DNA from: an uncultured Lachnospiraceae bacterium
GTDB taxonomy: Bacteria > Bacillota > Clostridia > Lachnospirales > Lachnospiraceae
Assembly: GCA_902785985.1 (NCBI GenBank)
Contig: CADABA010000007.1
Span: forward strand, 1 to 64,000
Length of the DNA stretch: 64,000 bases
Direction: 5' to 3'
Positions 44,724 through 54,259 of the stretch are shown piece after piece (the first letter of the stretch is position 1; each line of letters starts with the position of its first letter). Below the pieces are notes generated by a model, which saw only the letters and a list, made by a program, of their open reading frames with translations, was not told the origin of the DNA and ran no database searches. The position numbers were made by a program, and so were the translations under genes.

Positions 44724-45641
44724 TCACTGTTCAATCAGCGTCATATCCTCCGTAAAAGGCTTGGCCAGACTGATGTCCGACCCGAACTTCACATCTGTCT
44801 CACCCGCCACAGAAAACTGTACCGATGTGACACCGCAGTTCTCCACCAGTGAATTGACAATTGAATAAATGATCAGACGGTCCTCGACATTGAGTGTCTT
44901 GCTGACAAAGGACTCATCCAGATTTACGTAACATGTCCCCTCTGAAGTCGTGATGGAGATAATATGCGTATTCGGCGGAATGACCGCATAGTTTCCCTTC
45001 ACCTTCGGCCCGGAGATCAGTCTCTCGACAATCGCCCACTCTATGGACTTGCTGCTGCTGTAATAAATCGATCTGGATTCCCGCTTCAGCTTCTTTCCGT
45101 TATCCGATGCAAAATACAGATTAATAGATGCATGTGAATAGCTGTTGATCTGGCGTCCGCTGTTCTCGATAAACGTATCAGACGTCATCGTGCCGATCTC
45201 CTCCCCCTTGGAGTTCATGATCGGCGAGCCCTCGATCGTAAAAGAGACATTTCTCACGCCCTCGATCTGCATCAGAGAGCGCACGATCCCGGCCCTTGCA
45301 AGGACCTCCCTGTCTTTCGTCATCTCCCCGTATTCCGGACTGAAATTCACTACGATCGCCCCGTTGGAATAGGAATAACTCTTCATGGTCACGTTCTGAG
45401 GAAGAAGACTCTGATGATCCGGATCCCCGGGGCCGTTCGCGATCGTATCAAGGATCTGCTGAATCGCAGTCTCACATTCCGTGACGTCAATTGCATAGTT
45501 CTCTGTCGCAAGAGCTTCCTCGTCCGCTTCAAGGAAGTAGATGACAGTACCCTCGTTCGAAGTCCCGGAGCCAGACGATCCGCACGCGGAAAAAATGAGA
45601 ACAAGTACCGCCGCAAGGAAACACGCTGTATATTTTTTCAT
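44724..45641 (-). CDS. Lipoprotein with tandem GerMN domains
   Basis: The 305 aa product has a lipoprotein signal peptide with lipobox FSAC, then two GerMN-type domains; IYFLEADEEAL opens the first and INLYFASDNGKKL the second. GerMN domains occur in spore germination protein GerM and in many clostridial lipoproteins. The start at 45641 has GGAGG 10 bases upstream. It follows the histidine kinase gene by 122 bp and precedes comEC by 145 bp. Its place suggests an envelope sensor or effector coupled to the two-component system, but this is inference. Confidence 0.85.
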   Translation of the reverse strand: MKKYTACFLAAVLVLIFSACGSSGSGTSNEGTVIYFLEADEEALATENYAIDVTECETAIQQILDTIANGPGDPDHQSLLPQNVTMKSYSYSNGAIVVNFSPEYGEMTKDREVLARAGIVRSLMQIEGVRNVSFTIEGSPIMNSKGEEIGTMTSDTFIENSGRQINSYSHASINLYFASDNGKKLKRESRSIYYSSSKSIEWAIVERLISGPKVKGNYAVIPPNTHIISITTSEGTCYVNLDESFVSKTLNVEDRLIIYSIVNSLVENCGVTSVQFSVAGETDVKFGSDISLAKPFTEDMTLIEQ

Positions 45642-45763
45642 TGAGGCAGCACCTCCTTTCTCTTGAACACACTTCCGGAAACTGCGAAGCGGACGCCCGG
45701 GCTGCATGGATGAATACTTCCTGTAAAATAAAGCGCTTCGCATGTGATCCCGAACACTGCTAT

Positions 45764-47137
45764 TTACTGGCGTGAGATCGGAATCCGCACATTAAATGTC
45801 GTCCCTTCTCCCACTTTACTGTTCAGTCTGATCACGCCATGGTGAAGAAGAATTGCGCTCTTGGTGATCGCAAGTCCAAGCCCCGTCCCCTCGATCGTCG
45901 TCGAATGCGATTTATCACCGCGGTAAAAGCGCTCAAAAATATGTTCCTGCTGGTCCTCCGGAATGCCCATTCCGCAGTCCGCGACCGTGACATAAAAATA
46001 TTTCTTGTCCGCATTCAATGTAACACGGACCCATCCGCCGTCGACATTGTACTTGATTCCGTTCTCGATCAGGTTGGAAAATGCAAGGCCGAGCTTTCCC
46101 TCATCCACCTCCGCCTGAACCCCCTGCGTGACTTCCAGGATCAGCTCAATTCCCCTCGCCTGGGCGATCGGTTTGAGCCGCTTTATGATCCCCTCCAGCA
46201 TCCAGGTGATATCAATCGTCTCAATATTGAGATTTGCCGCTTTTTTGTCGAGACGGACCATGGAAAGAAGGTCCGTAATGATTTTATTCTCCCTGTCGAT
46301 TTCCTGGGTGATATCCTGCATGAACTCCTTGTAGAGCTCGTTGGGCACATTATCCTGTCCGTTGAGCGAATCCGCGAGGACCTTCATGGACGTAAGCGGG
46401 GTCTTCAGCTCATGTGAGACGTTGGACACAAATTCCTGCCTTGAATTGTCCATCGCCCGGACACGCGAAAGCATCTGATTGAATGCGTTCGTAATAAGGA
46501 CCGTCTCGGTATAATCCGGAACGGATATTGCCTCGTCCTCGAACCCGTCCGTGACATCCTCGATCGCGTGCGTGACCCTCAGGAAGGGTTTCACGAGCAT
46601 TCCCGCGAGGAAATAACCGAGGATAAGAACGACCAGGCTTGCAATGACTGTCGTAAGAAGGCCCTGGTTCTCAAGAATACGGGAACTCTGCACGATCTCG
46701 TTGGTGGAAACAGATACGAGAAGAACGCCCTCGACACTGTCATCAGGGCGGCAGATCGGAAAGGTCATGAGGATATAGGCATTCTGCTCATCGTACTGGG
46801 ATGTCCCCTTCCCGGACACAAATGTACTTACGACCTCCTTTGACACCGACGTCTTGCCGGTATCGATATCGTACGTATCCTTGACGACGCGGTAATCCGA
46901 GTCCACGATCAGGATCCTTCCGTTATAGACATTGGATAAGAGGGAGAGTTCGCTGTTGACCACAGCAGAATCCGGATTGCTCAGATAATTCTCCGACTCC
47001 AGAAAATCGCATAAAATCTCGCACTGGTTCTTTACACTCGATTCGCGTAAAGAAACAGCGCGGGAACGATAGCTTCGAACGACAACACTGGTCGTGATGA
47101 TGCAGGGCACAATGCCGATCAGGATCAGGATCACCAT
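45764..47137 (-). CDS. Sensor histidine kinase (WalK/PhoR-like, HAMP-containing)
   Basis: The product has two membrane helices (about 1-20 and 162-184) enclosing an outer sensor region of about 140 residues, a HAMP linker, the HisKA box SHELKTPLTS with H242, and an ATPase domain with N-box NLIENGIKYN, GMGIPEDQ and GTGLGLAI. It should phosphorylate the response regulator encoded just upstream. The ATG at 47137 gives 457 aa but has no clear ribosome site and removes a basic N-terminal stretch (KKARFTFIKSLRFRI) that reads in frame and looks native; a non-standard start such as ATT, overlapping the regulator gene, is possible. Confidence 0.88.
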   Translation of the reverse strand: MVILILIGIVPCIITTSVVVRSYRSRAVSLRESSVKNQCEILCDFLESENYLSNPDSAVVNSELSLLSNVYNGRILIVDSDYRVVKDTYDIDTGKTSVSKEVVSTFVSGKGTSQYDEQNAYILMTFPICRPDDSVEGVLLVSVSTNEIVQSSRILENQGLLTTVIASLVVLILGYFLAGMLVKPFLRVTHAIEDVTDGFEDEAISVPDYTETVLITNAFNQMLSRVRAMDNSRQEFVSNVSHELKTPLTSMKVLADSLNGQDNVPNELYKEFMQDITQEIDRENKIITDLLSMVRLDKKAANLNIETIDITWMLEGIIKRLKPIAQARGIELILEVTQGVQAEVDEGKLGLAFSNLIENGIKYNVDGGWVRVTLNADKKYFYVTVADCGMGIPEDQQEHIFERFYRGDKSHSTTIEGTGLGLAITKSAILLHHGVIRLNSKVGEGTTFNVRIPISRQ

Positions 47138-47183
47138 TATCCGGAATCGAAGACTCTTTATGAACGTAAAACGTGCCTTTTTT

Positions 47184-47873
47184 TCAGCTCTGGAAATAAT
47201 AACCTACACCCCATTTTGTATGAACATACTTCGGATCGCTCGGGTTCTCCTCGATTTTTTCGCGCAGACGCCGAATATGGACATCGACTGTACGCACATC
47301 ACCCGGATACTCATATCCCCACACAATATTGAGAAGGTTCTCACGGCTGTACACCTTGTTCGGGTTAAAAACAAGCAGTTCGAGCACGTCGAACTCTTTA
47401 GCCGTGAGATAAACTTCCTTGCCGTTCACGTAGACACGTCTGCTCTCGCAGTCCATCCGAAGTCCTCCGACCTCAATAGCCTTCGACTGCGGAGCCTCCT
47501 CTGAGGGTCTCTTTGCCCGCCGCAGGATCGCTTTAATGCGGGCCTTGACCTCAAGAATGTTGAATGGCTTTGTAATATAATCATCCGCGCCGTACTCAAG
47601 ACCGAGGATCTTGTCCATATCCTCCCCCTTGGCCGTCAGCATAATGATCGGCACCGATGAAAACTCCCTGATCTGCTGGCACACCTCGAGCCCCGAGAGC
47701 TTCGGCAGCATGAGATCCAGGAGGATCATGTCATACTCCGTCTGCTTTGCATACTCAAGCGCTTCTTCTCCATCATAAGCGCAGGTGACCTCAAAGCCCT
47801 CCTGCTCCAGTGAGAAACGAATTCCCTTTACGATCAGCTTCTCGTCATCCACGACAAGTATCTTTCTTGCCAT
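47184..47873 (-). CDS. OmpR/PhoB-family response regulator
   Basis: The 229 aa product has a receiver domain with acceptor D53 (LLDLMLP), T80 and K102 (TKPFN), and a winged-helix DNA-binding domain ending YVHTKWGVGYYF. AGGAGAA precedes ATG at 47873. It lies 9 bp after comEA and is followed, possibly with overlap, by its kinase. The WalR-like family controls cell-wall genes; its link here with competence genes is positional only. Confidence 0.92.
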   Translation of the reverse strand: MARKILVVDDEKLIVKGIRFSLEQEGFEVTCAYDGEEALEYAKQTEYDMILLDLMLPKLSGLEVCQQIREFSSVPIIMLTAKGEDMDKILGLEYGADDYITKPFNILEVKARIKAILRRAKRPSEEAPQSKAIEVGGLRMDCESRRVYVNGKEVYLTAKEFDVLELLVFNPNKVYSRENLLNIVWGYEYPGDVRTVDVHIRRLREKIEENPSDPKYVHTKWGVGYYFQS

Positions 47874-47882
47874 CTCGTTCTC

Positions 47883-48509
47883 CTAACTTACTGTAATGTC
47901 ATCTTTTATCGTATTGAAGAGCGCCGTCTTGATGCCCGAAACATTCATGATTTCTTCGATCCGCTCAAACGCTCCGTTTGTCTCCCTGTAAGAGATGATG
48001 GCTTTCGCCCTTGCTTCTCCGATCCCGCTGAGAGTCTGCAGTTCCTCAATATCCGCTGTATTGATATTGACTTTTCCGTCGGAGTTTTCTCCCCCGACTG
48101 ACGCCGCCTGCGCGGGAGGTGCCTCCATCCCCTCCGTCTCAGCCCTCGTCGGCACCCGGATCTGTTCACCGTCTGTCAGCACCCGCGCCTGATTGAGATA
48201 ATCAGGATCCGCATCGGCGCGCATCCCTCCGGCAAGTCCGATCGCTTCGAAAAGCCTCGACCCGGCCGGGACGCTGTAAACCCCGGGCTGCTCGACCGCC
48301 CCGCATACGAAGACCTTGATCAGATCCGGGGCTTCGTTTCCCGAATCTGCACATTCATCAGGAAAATAAAAATCTTCCTCCGATGCTGCGGAGGAACAGG
48401 ACTCTTCCGGTCGGACCTGCGTAACTTCCACGGTCCGTGTTCCGCACCCGCTTAACACAACAAAAACCATGACAAAGACCGTCATGGATTTACTAAAATA
48501 GCCTTTCAT
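47883..48509 (-). CDS. comEA: ComEA-like DNA-binding lipoprotein (SLBB + helix-hairpin-helix)
   Basis: The 208 aa product has a signal peptide with lipobox LSGC, an SLBB domain (VFVCGAVEQPGVYSVPAG), and at the C-terminus two helix-hairpin-helix motifs (INTADIEELQTLSGIGEAR). ComEA binds incoming DNA at the cell surface. A lipid anchor in place of the usual membrane helix is a small variation. ATG at 48509 follows GGAGG by 8 bases. It starts an apparent run comEA - regulator - kinase - GerMN - comEC. Confidence 0.88.
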   Translation of the reverse strand: MKGYFSKSMTVFVMVFVVLSGCGTRTVEVTQVRPEESCSSAASEEDFYFPDECADSGNEAPDLIKVFVCGAVEQPGVYSVPAGSRLFEAIGLAGGMRADADPDYLNQARVLTDGEQIRVPTRAETEGMEAPPAQAASVGGENSDGKVNINTADIEELQTLSGIGEARAKAIISYRETNGAFERIEEIMNVSGIKTALFNTIKDDITVS

Positions 48510-48693
48510 CTCAAGCACCTCCAAAGAACACAGCAGTCTCCGGTCGTGCTCAACTATTATTGTAACGAATTCAAAAACGATATTCAAGATTTTTCGGGCA
48601 AGGATTCCCGGGGATTCCGCATCCCGGACCCTTCTTCCGGAAAAAAACGGATGCACTCTTATGCAGAGTGCATCCGAACCGGATCCATATGAT

Positions 48694-48714
48694 CAGGAAC
48701 GCTCCGCATTCCTG
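48694..48714. repeat. Family E hairpin
   Basis: CAGGAACGCT and CGCATTCCTG form an imperfect family E hairpin in the 383 bp gap between comEA and argD, beside the 41 bp tandem array. Confidence 0.5.
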
Positions 48715-48727
48715 CCGCGCCGCGAAG

Positions 48728-48846
48728 AGTGCGGAACATCTTCCTTCCAAACACATGTAAACGCCAGGGGTGCGATACATCTTCCTCTCAAGCACATGTA
48801 CACACAAAGGGTGCGATACATCTTCCTCCCAAACATATGGAATAAG
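48728..48846. repeat. Three tandem copies of a 41 bp unit
   Basis: Units begin at 48728, 48769 and 48810; each carries TGCG(G/A)(A/T)ACATCTTCCT, a CAA(A/G)CA segment and CATGTA or CATATG. The third is slightly shorter. The units translate into repeated peptides in more than one frame, but no credible gene start was seen. The rest of the 383 bp gap holds only the family E hairpin. Confidence 0.8.
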
Positions 48847-48892
48847 GAAAATCTCTGAGCGCCCGAAGCCTCAGCGCGTGCATCCCGATCCG

Positions 48893-50086
48893 TCAGAAGC
48901 ACTCCTCCAGGATCGCGCAGGCGCAGTCAATATCCTCCTCCGTCACGATGAGAGGCGGAACGAACCGCAGCACATTTCCGCTCGCAGAGATAATGAGAAG
49001 TCCCTTCGCAAGCGCTTTCTTTGTGATCTCTCCGACCGGGACCTCCGGAGCCAGCTCCAGCCCCTGGATAAGACCTCTGCCGCGGCGGTCCGTGATCTTA
49101 TCCGGATGCGCGGCCATAAGCGCCTCAAGCTTCTCCGTGAGGTACGGAGCAACCGCCTGAACATGCTTTACGATCCCATGCTTTTCAAAGAGTTCAAAGA
49201 CTTCATGGACTGCCGCACAGACGAACGGATTTCCGCCGTATGTCGTCCCGTGATCCCCCGGCACCATTGAATTCATCGCAGTCTTTTCATTGAGAACGAA
49301 TGCACCGACCGGGACACCGCAGCCCAGCGCCTTTGCGCAGGTCACGATATCCGGCTCGATCCCATACTCCTCATAAGCCCACATGCGGCCGGACCGTCCC
49401 ATTCCGCACTGGATCTCATCAAGGATCAGGAGAATATCCTTTTCATCGCAGATCTTCCGGATCCCCCGGATAAATTCCGGATCCGCGGGATAAATTCCTC
49501 CTTCACCCTGGATCGTTTCCATGATGATCGCACAGGTCCTGTCATTGACAAGCGCCATGACGCTCTCAAGATCATTATATTCGGCAAACACGACCCCGCC
49601 CATGAGCGGTTTGAAGGGGTCCTGATAGTGCGCATTCCCAGTGACGGACAGCGCACCCACGGAGCGCCCGTGGAAAGATCCCTGCATCGCAATGATCTCA
49701 TGATCGTTCTTCCCGTCCTTGAGCCAAGCATACTTTCTCGCGGACTTGATCGCTCCCTCGATGGCCTCCGCCCCGCTGTTCGTGAAGAACACTTTGGAGA
49801 GCCCTGTCGATGTGACGACATCCCGGGCCGCAAGAGCGAGCGGCTCATGATAGTAGAGGTTCGATGTGTGCAGGACTTTGTCGATCTGGGCTTTCAGAGC
49901 CTCGTCATATCCGGGAAAATGATACCCGAGCGCGTAGACCGCGATCCCGGCCATAAAGTCGAGGTATTCCTTTCCCTCGCTGTCCCACACCCGGACGCCG
50001 TCTCCCCTGTCAATGGAGATCGGGAAACGATTATATGTGTGCTGGACGTACTGCTCCGTCATTTCCATAATTTTACTTTGGTCCAT
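48893..50086 (-). CDS. argD: Acetylornithine aminotransferase
   Basis: The 397 aa product is a class III aminotransferase: [12 protein letters not shown] near residue 223 holds the PLP-ring aspartate, and the expected lysine lies in [23 protein letters not shown] is typical of ArgD. It converts acetylglutamate semialdehyde to acetylornithine. ATG at 50086 lies inside argB, overlapping its end by 14 bases; AAGGGAGCAGG lies upstream. A further upstream ATG at 50110 is less likely. Confidence 0.93.
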   Translation of the reverse strand: MDQSKIMEMTEQYVQHTYNRFPISIDRGDGVRVWDSEGKEYLDFMAGIAVYALGYHFPGYDEALKAQIDKVLHTSNLYYHEPLALAARDVVTSTGLSKVFFTNSGAEAIEGAIKSARKYAWLKDGKNDHEIIAMQGSFHGRSVGALSVTGNAHYQDPFKPLMGGVVFAEYNDLESVMALVNDRTCAIIMETIQGEGGIYPADPEFIRGIRKICDEKDILLILDEIQCGMGRSGRMWAYEEYGIEPDIVTCAKALGCGVPVGAFVLNEKTAMNSMVPGDHGTTYGGNPFVCAAVHEVFELFEKHGIVKHVQAVAPYLTEKLEALMAAHPDKITDRRGRGLIQGLELAPEVPVGEITKKALAKGLLIISASGNVLRFVPPLIVTEEDIDCACAILEECF

Positions 50087-50942
50087 GATAATACCTGCTC
50101 CCTTCCTCATCTATGATCGCCGTGCCGACACCTCTGTCCGTAAAGAACTCCAGAAGAAGCGAATGCTCGACTCTTCCGTCCAGGATATGCACTCTGGAGA
50201 CGCCCTTCTGTATCGCGGAAATGCAGTTCTGAAGCTTCGGCAGCATTCCTCCTCCGGCGTTGCCGGATTCTATAAATTTCTGCGCATCCGCGATCGTCAG
50301 CTCGGAAATGAGCGTCGCCGGATCGTGCGGATCCTCGTAGACTCCCTCGATATCCGAAAGAAAGGCAAGCTTATTGGCCTTCTCTGCCACGGCGATCGCG
50401 CAGGCCGCGTCGTCCGCGTTGACATTGTAGGATTTGAAATCCTCCTCTCCGAGACCGATCGGGCAGATAACAGGGATGAAATCCTGATCGAGAAGTGTGT
50501 CGATGAGAGACGTATCCACTTTCGTCACCTCGCCCACAAAGCCGATATCCTGACCGCTCGCCAGCTGCTTCTTTACAACGCGCATGGTTCCGCCGTCCTT
50601 GCCGGAAATACCGCAGGCTTTGACGCCGTTCTCCTCCATATACTGGACAAGGCCCTTGTTGACCTTTCCGAGGACCATCTCGGCGATTTCCATGGTGCTC
50701 TTGTCCGTGACGCGAAGTCCGTTCACGAACTGCGGCGTCTGTCCGGAGAGAATGATCGGCTTCATCCCGATCAGCTTGAGCAGCGCTACGTCGGTGATGA
50801 CGCTCTTTTTGAGATGGGAATCGGTCATCGCCGAACCGCCGTACTTTACGACTATTTTTTTGCCGTTGAACTCTCTGATATAGGGAAGCGCCTCTACGAG
50901 AACGTTCGCTTTTTCTATCCAGAGATCCATATTGTCAGCCAT
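50073..50942 (-). CDS. argB: Acetylglutamate kinase
   Basis: The 289 aa product has the amino-acid-kinase motif [19 protein letters not shown] for substrate and [10 protein letters not shown]. It phosphorylates N-acetylglutamate. It starts with an extension typical of arginine-inhibited kinases ([19 protein letters not shown]), suggesting feedback control. GGAGG lies 9 bases before ATG. It follows argJ by 92 bp and overlaps argD. Confidence 0.95.
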   Translation of the reverse strand: MADNMDLWIEKANVLVEALPYIREFNGKKIVVKYGGSAMTDSHLKKSVITDVALLKLIGMKPIILSGQTPQFVNGLRVTDKSTMEIAEMVLGKVNKGLVQYMEENGVKACGISGKDGGTMRVVKKQLASGQDIGFVGEVTKVDTSLIDTLLDQDFIPVICPIGLGEEDFKSYNVNADDAACAIAVAEKANKLAFLSDIEGVYEDPHDPATLISELTIADAQKFIESGNAGGGMLPKLQNCISAIQKGVSRVHILDGRVEHSLLLEFFTDRGVGTAIIDEEGSRYYHGPK

Positions 50943-51034
50943 TTTTATCTACCTCCCCGCCAAGCGGTAAAGATCCCTGTTTTCTGCCGGACAGGTGTCT
51001 GTCCTCCTCCGATCCGAAGCGCAGAAAATCTCTG

Positions 51035-52261
51035 TCAGGATCTGTAATCTGCGTTGATATTCACATATTCATGCGTCAGGTCGCAGCCCCAGGCATACGC
51101 TTCCGCGTCTCCGCTCTTTAAGTCCGCTGTCGCAAGGATCGCGTCCTCCGAGAGGATCTTCGTCGCCGTCTCCTCACTGTAATCCGTCCCGACACCGTCC
51201 TTCATGATCCGGATCTTTCCGGCTGCGCTTTCAAAAAAGAGGTCGACCTTATCGGGATCAAAATCAACACCGGAATACCCCATCGCGCAGAGAATTCTTC
51301 CCCAGTTCGCGTCATGTCCCGCGATGGCTGCCTTCGTAAGCGTGCTGGAGACAACTGACCTCGCAAGGATCTTTGCATTTTCCTTCGTGTCAGCGCCCAT
51401 GATCTTCACCTCAAAGAGGCAGGTCGCACCTTCGCCGTCCCTGGCCATCTGCTTAGCAAGGCTCGTACAGACTTCGAGCAGGCCTGCCCGGAAGACCTCA
51501 TAATCCTCCCCATCCGCCTCGATCGGTGCATTGTCCGCAAGACCGCTTGCAAGGAGAAGGCAGGTATCATTCGTCGACGTATCTCCGTCGACTGAGACCA
51601 TATTGAAGGTATCCGGAATGACACCGGAGAGCGCTTTCTGAAGCATTTCCTTCGAGATCTTTGCGTCCGTTGTGAGGAAGCAGAGCATCGTGCACATATT
51701 CGGATGGATCATCCCCGATCCCTTGCAGCATCCGCCGATCACCGCTTTGCTTCCGTCAGAGAATGTCAGCTCGACACAGGCTTCTTTGGAGACCGTATCT
51801 GTCGTCATGATCGCCTTTGCAGCCTTCAACGCATCCTCCCGTCCCTTTCCGAGAGACGGTGCGATTTTCCCGATCCCGGTCCGGATCTTATCGATCGGGA
51901 TCTGCACTCCGATGACGCCTGTCGACGCCACGCAGACAGCGCTTTCCGGAATATTGAGCTCTTTGGAGGCTGCGGCAGCTGTCTCGCGGCAGTAACGAAG
52001 GCCTTCTTCACCCGTGCAGGCATTGGCCACGCCGGAATTCACGATGACTGCCTGAATCGGAGATCCGCCCTTCACAAGTTCCCGGTCCCATATGACCGGA
52101 GCGGCTTTTACGCGGTTCGTCGTAAATGTGCCCGCAGACACACACGGCACCTCCGCATAGATGATCGCCATATCATCACTTCCGTTCTTTTTTATCCCGG
52201 CCGCTCCGCCGGACGCCAGAAATCCTTTTGCGGCTGTGACGCCGCCGTCGATTATCTTCAT
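51035..52261 (-). CDS. argJ: Bifunctional ornithine acetyltransferase / N-acetylglutamate synthase
   Basis: The 408 aa product has the ArgJ self-cleavage site in AIMTTDTV, where the second Thr becomes the catalytic nucleophile of the beta chain. It recycles acetyl groups from acetylornithine to glutamate. The substrate motif GSGMIHPNM is also present. GGAG precedes ATG at 52261. It is first in argJ-argB-argD; argC and argH are not in the window. Confidence 0.95.
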   Translation of the reverse strand: MKIIDGGVTAAKGFLASGGAAGIKKNGSDDMAIIYAEVPCVSAGTFTTNRVKAAPVIWDRELVKGGSPIQAVIVNSGVANACTGEEGLRYCRETAAAASKELNIPESAVCVASTGVIGVQIPIDKIRTGIGKIAPSLGKGREDALKAAKAIMTTDTVSKEACVELTFSDGSKAVIGGCCKGSGMIHPNMCTMLCFLTTDAKISKEMLQKALSGVIPDTFNMVSVDGDTSTNDTCLLLASGLADNAPIEADGEDYEVFRAGLLEVCTSLAKQMARDGEGATCLFEVKIMGADTKENAKILARSVVSSTLTKAAIAGHDANWGRILCAMGYSGVDFDPDKVDLFFESAAGKIRIMKDGVGTDYSEETATKILSEDAILATADLKSGDAEAYAWGCDLTHEYVNINADYRS

Positions 52262-52346
52262 ATTAAAACTCCGTTTCTGAAGGGGACCGTCTTTCGGGGA
52301 AAGAAGGTCTGCCTGTTTTTCTCATGTTTTCTTTCTTTGCATTCTA

Positions 52347-52370
52347 TCATCGGGTCCGCGAACCCGATGA
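52347..52370. other. Perfect 9 bp hairpin in the argJ leader region
   Basis: TCATCGGGT and ACCCGATGA pair around CCGCGA, about 90 bases upstream of the argJ start. It has no T-run; it may be a leader stem or a protein site. Confidence 0.45.
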
Positions 52371-52398
52371 TCATAATCCGCCTGTTTCACAGGTCTTT

Positions 52399-52560
52399 TT
52401 ATCTCAGTGGGGAAGACCCCCGCTTCTACAAGCGGCGGGTAAAACAATATCCTGCTCGTCTCAGTGCGGGTTTCAATCCCCCACTGAGATAAACGCTCAG
52501 CTCCGCAATGCTCCACAGGAGCATTGTTACGCATGCATAGGCACGCGAGGATGCGCAGGG
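52399..52560 (-). repeat. Family B element B5 with partial flank
   Basis: The core 52399-52492 has perfect 14 bp ends TTATCTCAGTGGGG / CCCCACTGAGATAA; its inner stem is mutated (CCCCCGCTTCTACAAGCGGCGG). The flank repeats the AATGCTCCACAGGAGCATT hairpin and GTTACGCATGC. It lies in the 579 bp between divergent argJ and argG, which also holds the argG promoter and ARG-box-like sites. Confidence 0.85.
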
Positions 52561-52679
52561 ATTCGGTTTGGACCGAATCCCGCGCCAATTCTCGCGAGCG
52601 AGAATTGAACGAAAACAGCATTGAAGCTTCCGATAAGATATGATATCTCAATCTCCGGCAAAAGTAAACCTCTTAAATT

Positions 52680-52723
52680 TGCATAATTATGCATTACCAT
52701 TGCATATTATTGATATTTATTCA
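52680..52723 (+). promoter_or_regulatory. ARG-box-like operator sites upstream of argG
   Basis: TGCATAATTATGCA (52680-52693) is a perfect 14 bp palindrome fitting the ArgR/AhrC pattern TGNATWWWWATNCA. Further half-site matches are TGATATTTATTCA (52711-52723) and TGTATATTCGTATTCA (52775-52790), the latter over the promoter -10 box. Confidence 0.55.
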
Positions 52724-52753
52724 CAGCAGCGTTCATAAAAATCAATTTCAGGG

Positions 52754-52782
52754 TTGCATATTTTTTGCATACGTTGTATATT
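52754..52782 (+). promoter_or_regulatory. Predicted argG promoter
   Basis: TTGCAT (52754-52759) and TATATT (52777-52782) are 17 bp apart. Transcription would start near 52789, about 50 bases before the argG ATG. Confidence 0.65.
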
Positions 52783-52840
52783 CGTATTCACAGGTAAAAA
52801 TACGGCTGCTTGTCGGCCGTTTGTTAAGGAGGATCCATCC

Positions 52841-54079
52841 ATGAGCAAAGAGAAAGTCGTTCTCGCATATTCAGGCGGTCTTGATACTACAGCGGTCATC
52901 CCGTGGCTGAAGGAAACTTTTGATTATGAAGTCATCTGCTGCTGCGTAGACTGCGGACAGGAAAAAGAACTGGAAGGTCTGGACGAGAGAGCGCGTCTCT
53001 CCGGCGCATCCAAACTGTATATTGAGGATATCAACGATGATTTCGCCGAGAATTTCATCATGCCGTGCGTACAGGCCGGAGCAGTCTACGAGCACAAGTA
53101 CCTGCTCGGAACTTCCATGGCCCGTCCGGCGATCGTCAAGAAGCTGGTCGAGATCGCCCGCAAGGAGAATGCCGTTGCAATCTGCCACGGCGCTACCGGC
53201 AAGGGAAACGACCAGATCCGCTTCGAGCTCGGCATTAAAGCCCTCGCCCCGGATATCAAGGTCATCGCTCCCTGGAGAATGACAGATCTCTGGACCCTCA
53301 AATCCCGTGAAGATGAGCTTGCCTACTGCAAATCCAGAGGAATCGATCTCCCCTTCGATCACTCGCACAGCTACAGCCGCGACCGCAATCTGTGGCATAT
53401 CTCCCACGAAGGTCTCGAGCTTGAAGATCCGTCCCTTGCACCGAATTATGAGCATATGCTGGTGCTCAGCGTGACTCCTGAAGCTGCTCCGGATGAGCCG
53501 ACCGACCTCACGATCACGTTCGAAAAAGGTATACCGACCTCCATCAACGGAGAAAAAATGAAAGTCGCCGATATCATCCGCACTCTCAACAAACTCGGCG
53601 GCGCGAACGGAATCGGCATCGTCGATATCGTTGAGAACCGCGTCGTCGGCATGAAATCCCGCGGAGTCTACGAGACACCCGGCGGAACGATTCTCTTCGA
53701 GGCACATCAGCAGCTCGAGGAACTCGTTCTGGACCGCGCAACGATGGAATTCAAGAAGACCGTCGGGGACAAGCTCGCGCAGGTCGTCTACGAAGGCAAG
53801 TGGTTCACTCCGCTCTGCGAGGCCCTCATCGCTTTCACGAAATCCACGCAGGAATATATGACAGGTGAAGTCCGCATGCGGCTTTATAAGGGCAATATCA
53901 TCAAGGCCGGCACAACATCCCCGTACAGCCTCTACAATGAATCCCTTGCCTCCTTCACCACAGGCGACATGTATGATCACCATGATGCTTCCGGTTTCAT
54001 TACACTCTTCGGCCTTCCGCTGAAGGTCCGTGCCATGAAGCTTCTCGAGGCAAAGGCCAACAGCGCTTCAAAGGACTGA
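52841..54079 (+). CDS. argG: Argininosuccinate synthase
   Basis: The 412 aa product has the PP-motif AYSGGLDTT at residue 10 and the family motifs GKGNDQIRFE and DHSHSYSRDRN. It joins citrulline and aspartate using ATP. ATG at 52841 has AAGGAGGA 8 bases upstream; a longer frame would begin before the promoter -10 box. It stands alone, divergent from argJBD, with a terminator at 54102; argH is not adjacent. Arginine-repressor-like sites upstream suggest regulation by ArgR. Confidence 0.97.
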   Translation: MSKEKVVLAYSGGLDTTAVIPWLKETFDYEVICCCVDCGQEKELEGLDERARLSGASKLYIEDINDDFAENFIMPCVQAGAVYEHKYLLGTSMARPAIVKKLVEIARKENAVAICHGATGKGNDQIRFELGIKALAPDIKVIAPWRMTDLWTLKSREDELAYCKSRGIDLPFDHSHSYSRDRNLWHISHEGLELEDPSLAPNYEHMLVLSVTPEAAPDEPTDLTITFEKGIPTSINGEKMKVADIIRTLNKLGGANGIGIVDIVENRVVGMKSRGVYETPGGTILFEAHQQLEELVLDRATMEFKKTVGDKLAQVVYEGKWFTPLCEALIAFTKSTQEYMTGEVRMRLYKGNIIKAGTTSPYSLYNESLASFTTGDMYDHHDASGFITLFGLPLKVRAMKLLEAKANSASKD

Positions 54080-54101
54080 TCGTATTTGATTTTCATTTTC
54101 C

Positions 54102-54146
54102 AAAAAAAGAAAGCCTTCCGGCAAATCGCCGGAGGCTTTCTTTTTT
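54102..54146. terminator. argG terminator (bidirectional, also ends ptsH)
   Basis: GAAAGCCTTCCGGC pairs with GCCGGAGGCTTTC (one bulged T) and is flanked by AAAAAAA and TTTTTT. It lies between convergent argG and ptsH. Confidence 0.9.
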
Positions 54147-54259
54147 AGACCTGGCCTTCAGAATTATAAGGAGATCCTTCTGCAAAAGCTTCAGGAGACA
54201 GCGTTAAGGTCTGTGTCCCGTATCACTCTCCGCATAACTCCCTCTAAAATAGTTATTCT

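Noticed and set aside
52320..52400. ARG box before argJ
   Set aside because: Only broken half-sites with wrong spacing; the clear feature there is a GC hairpin.
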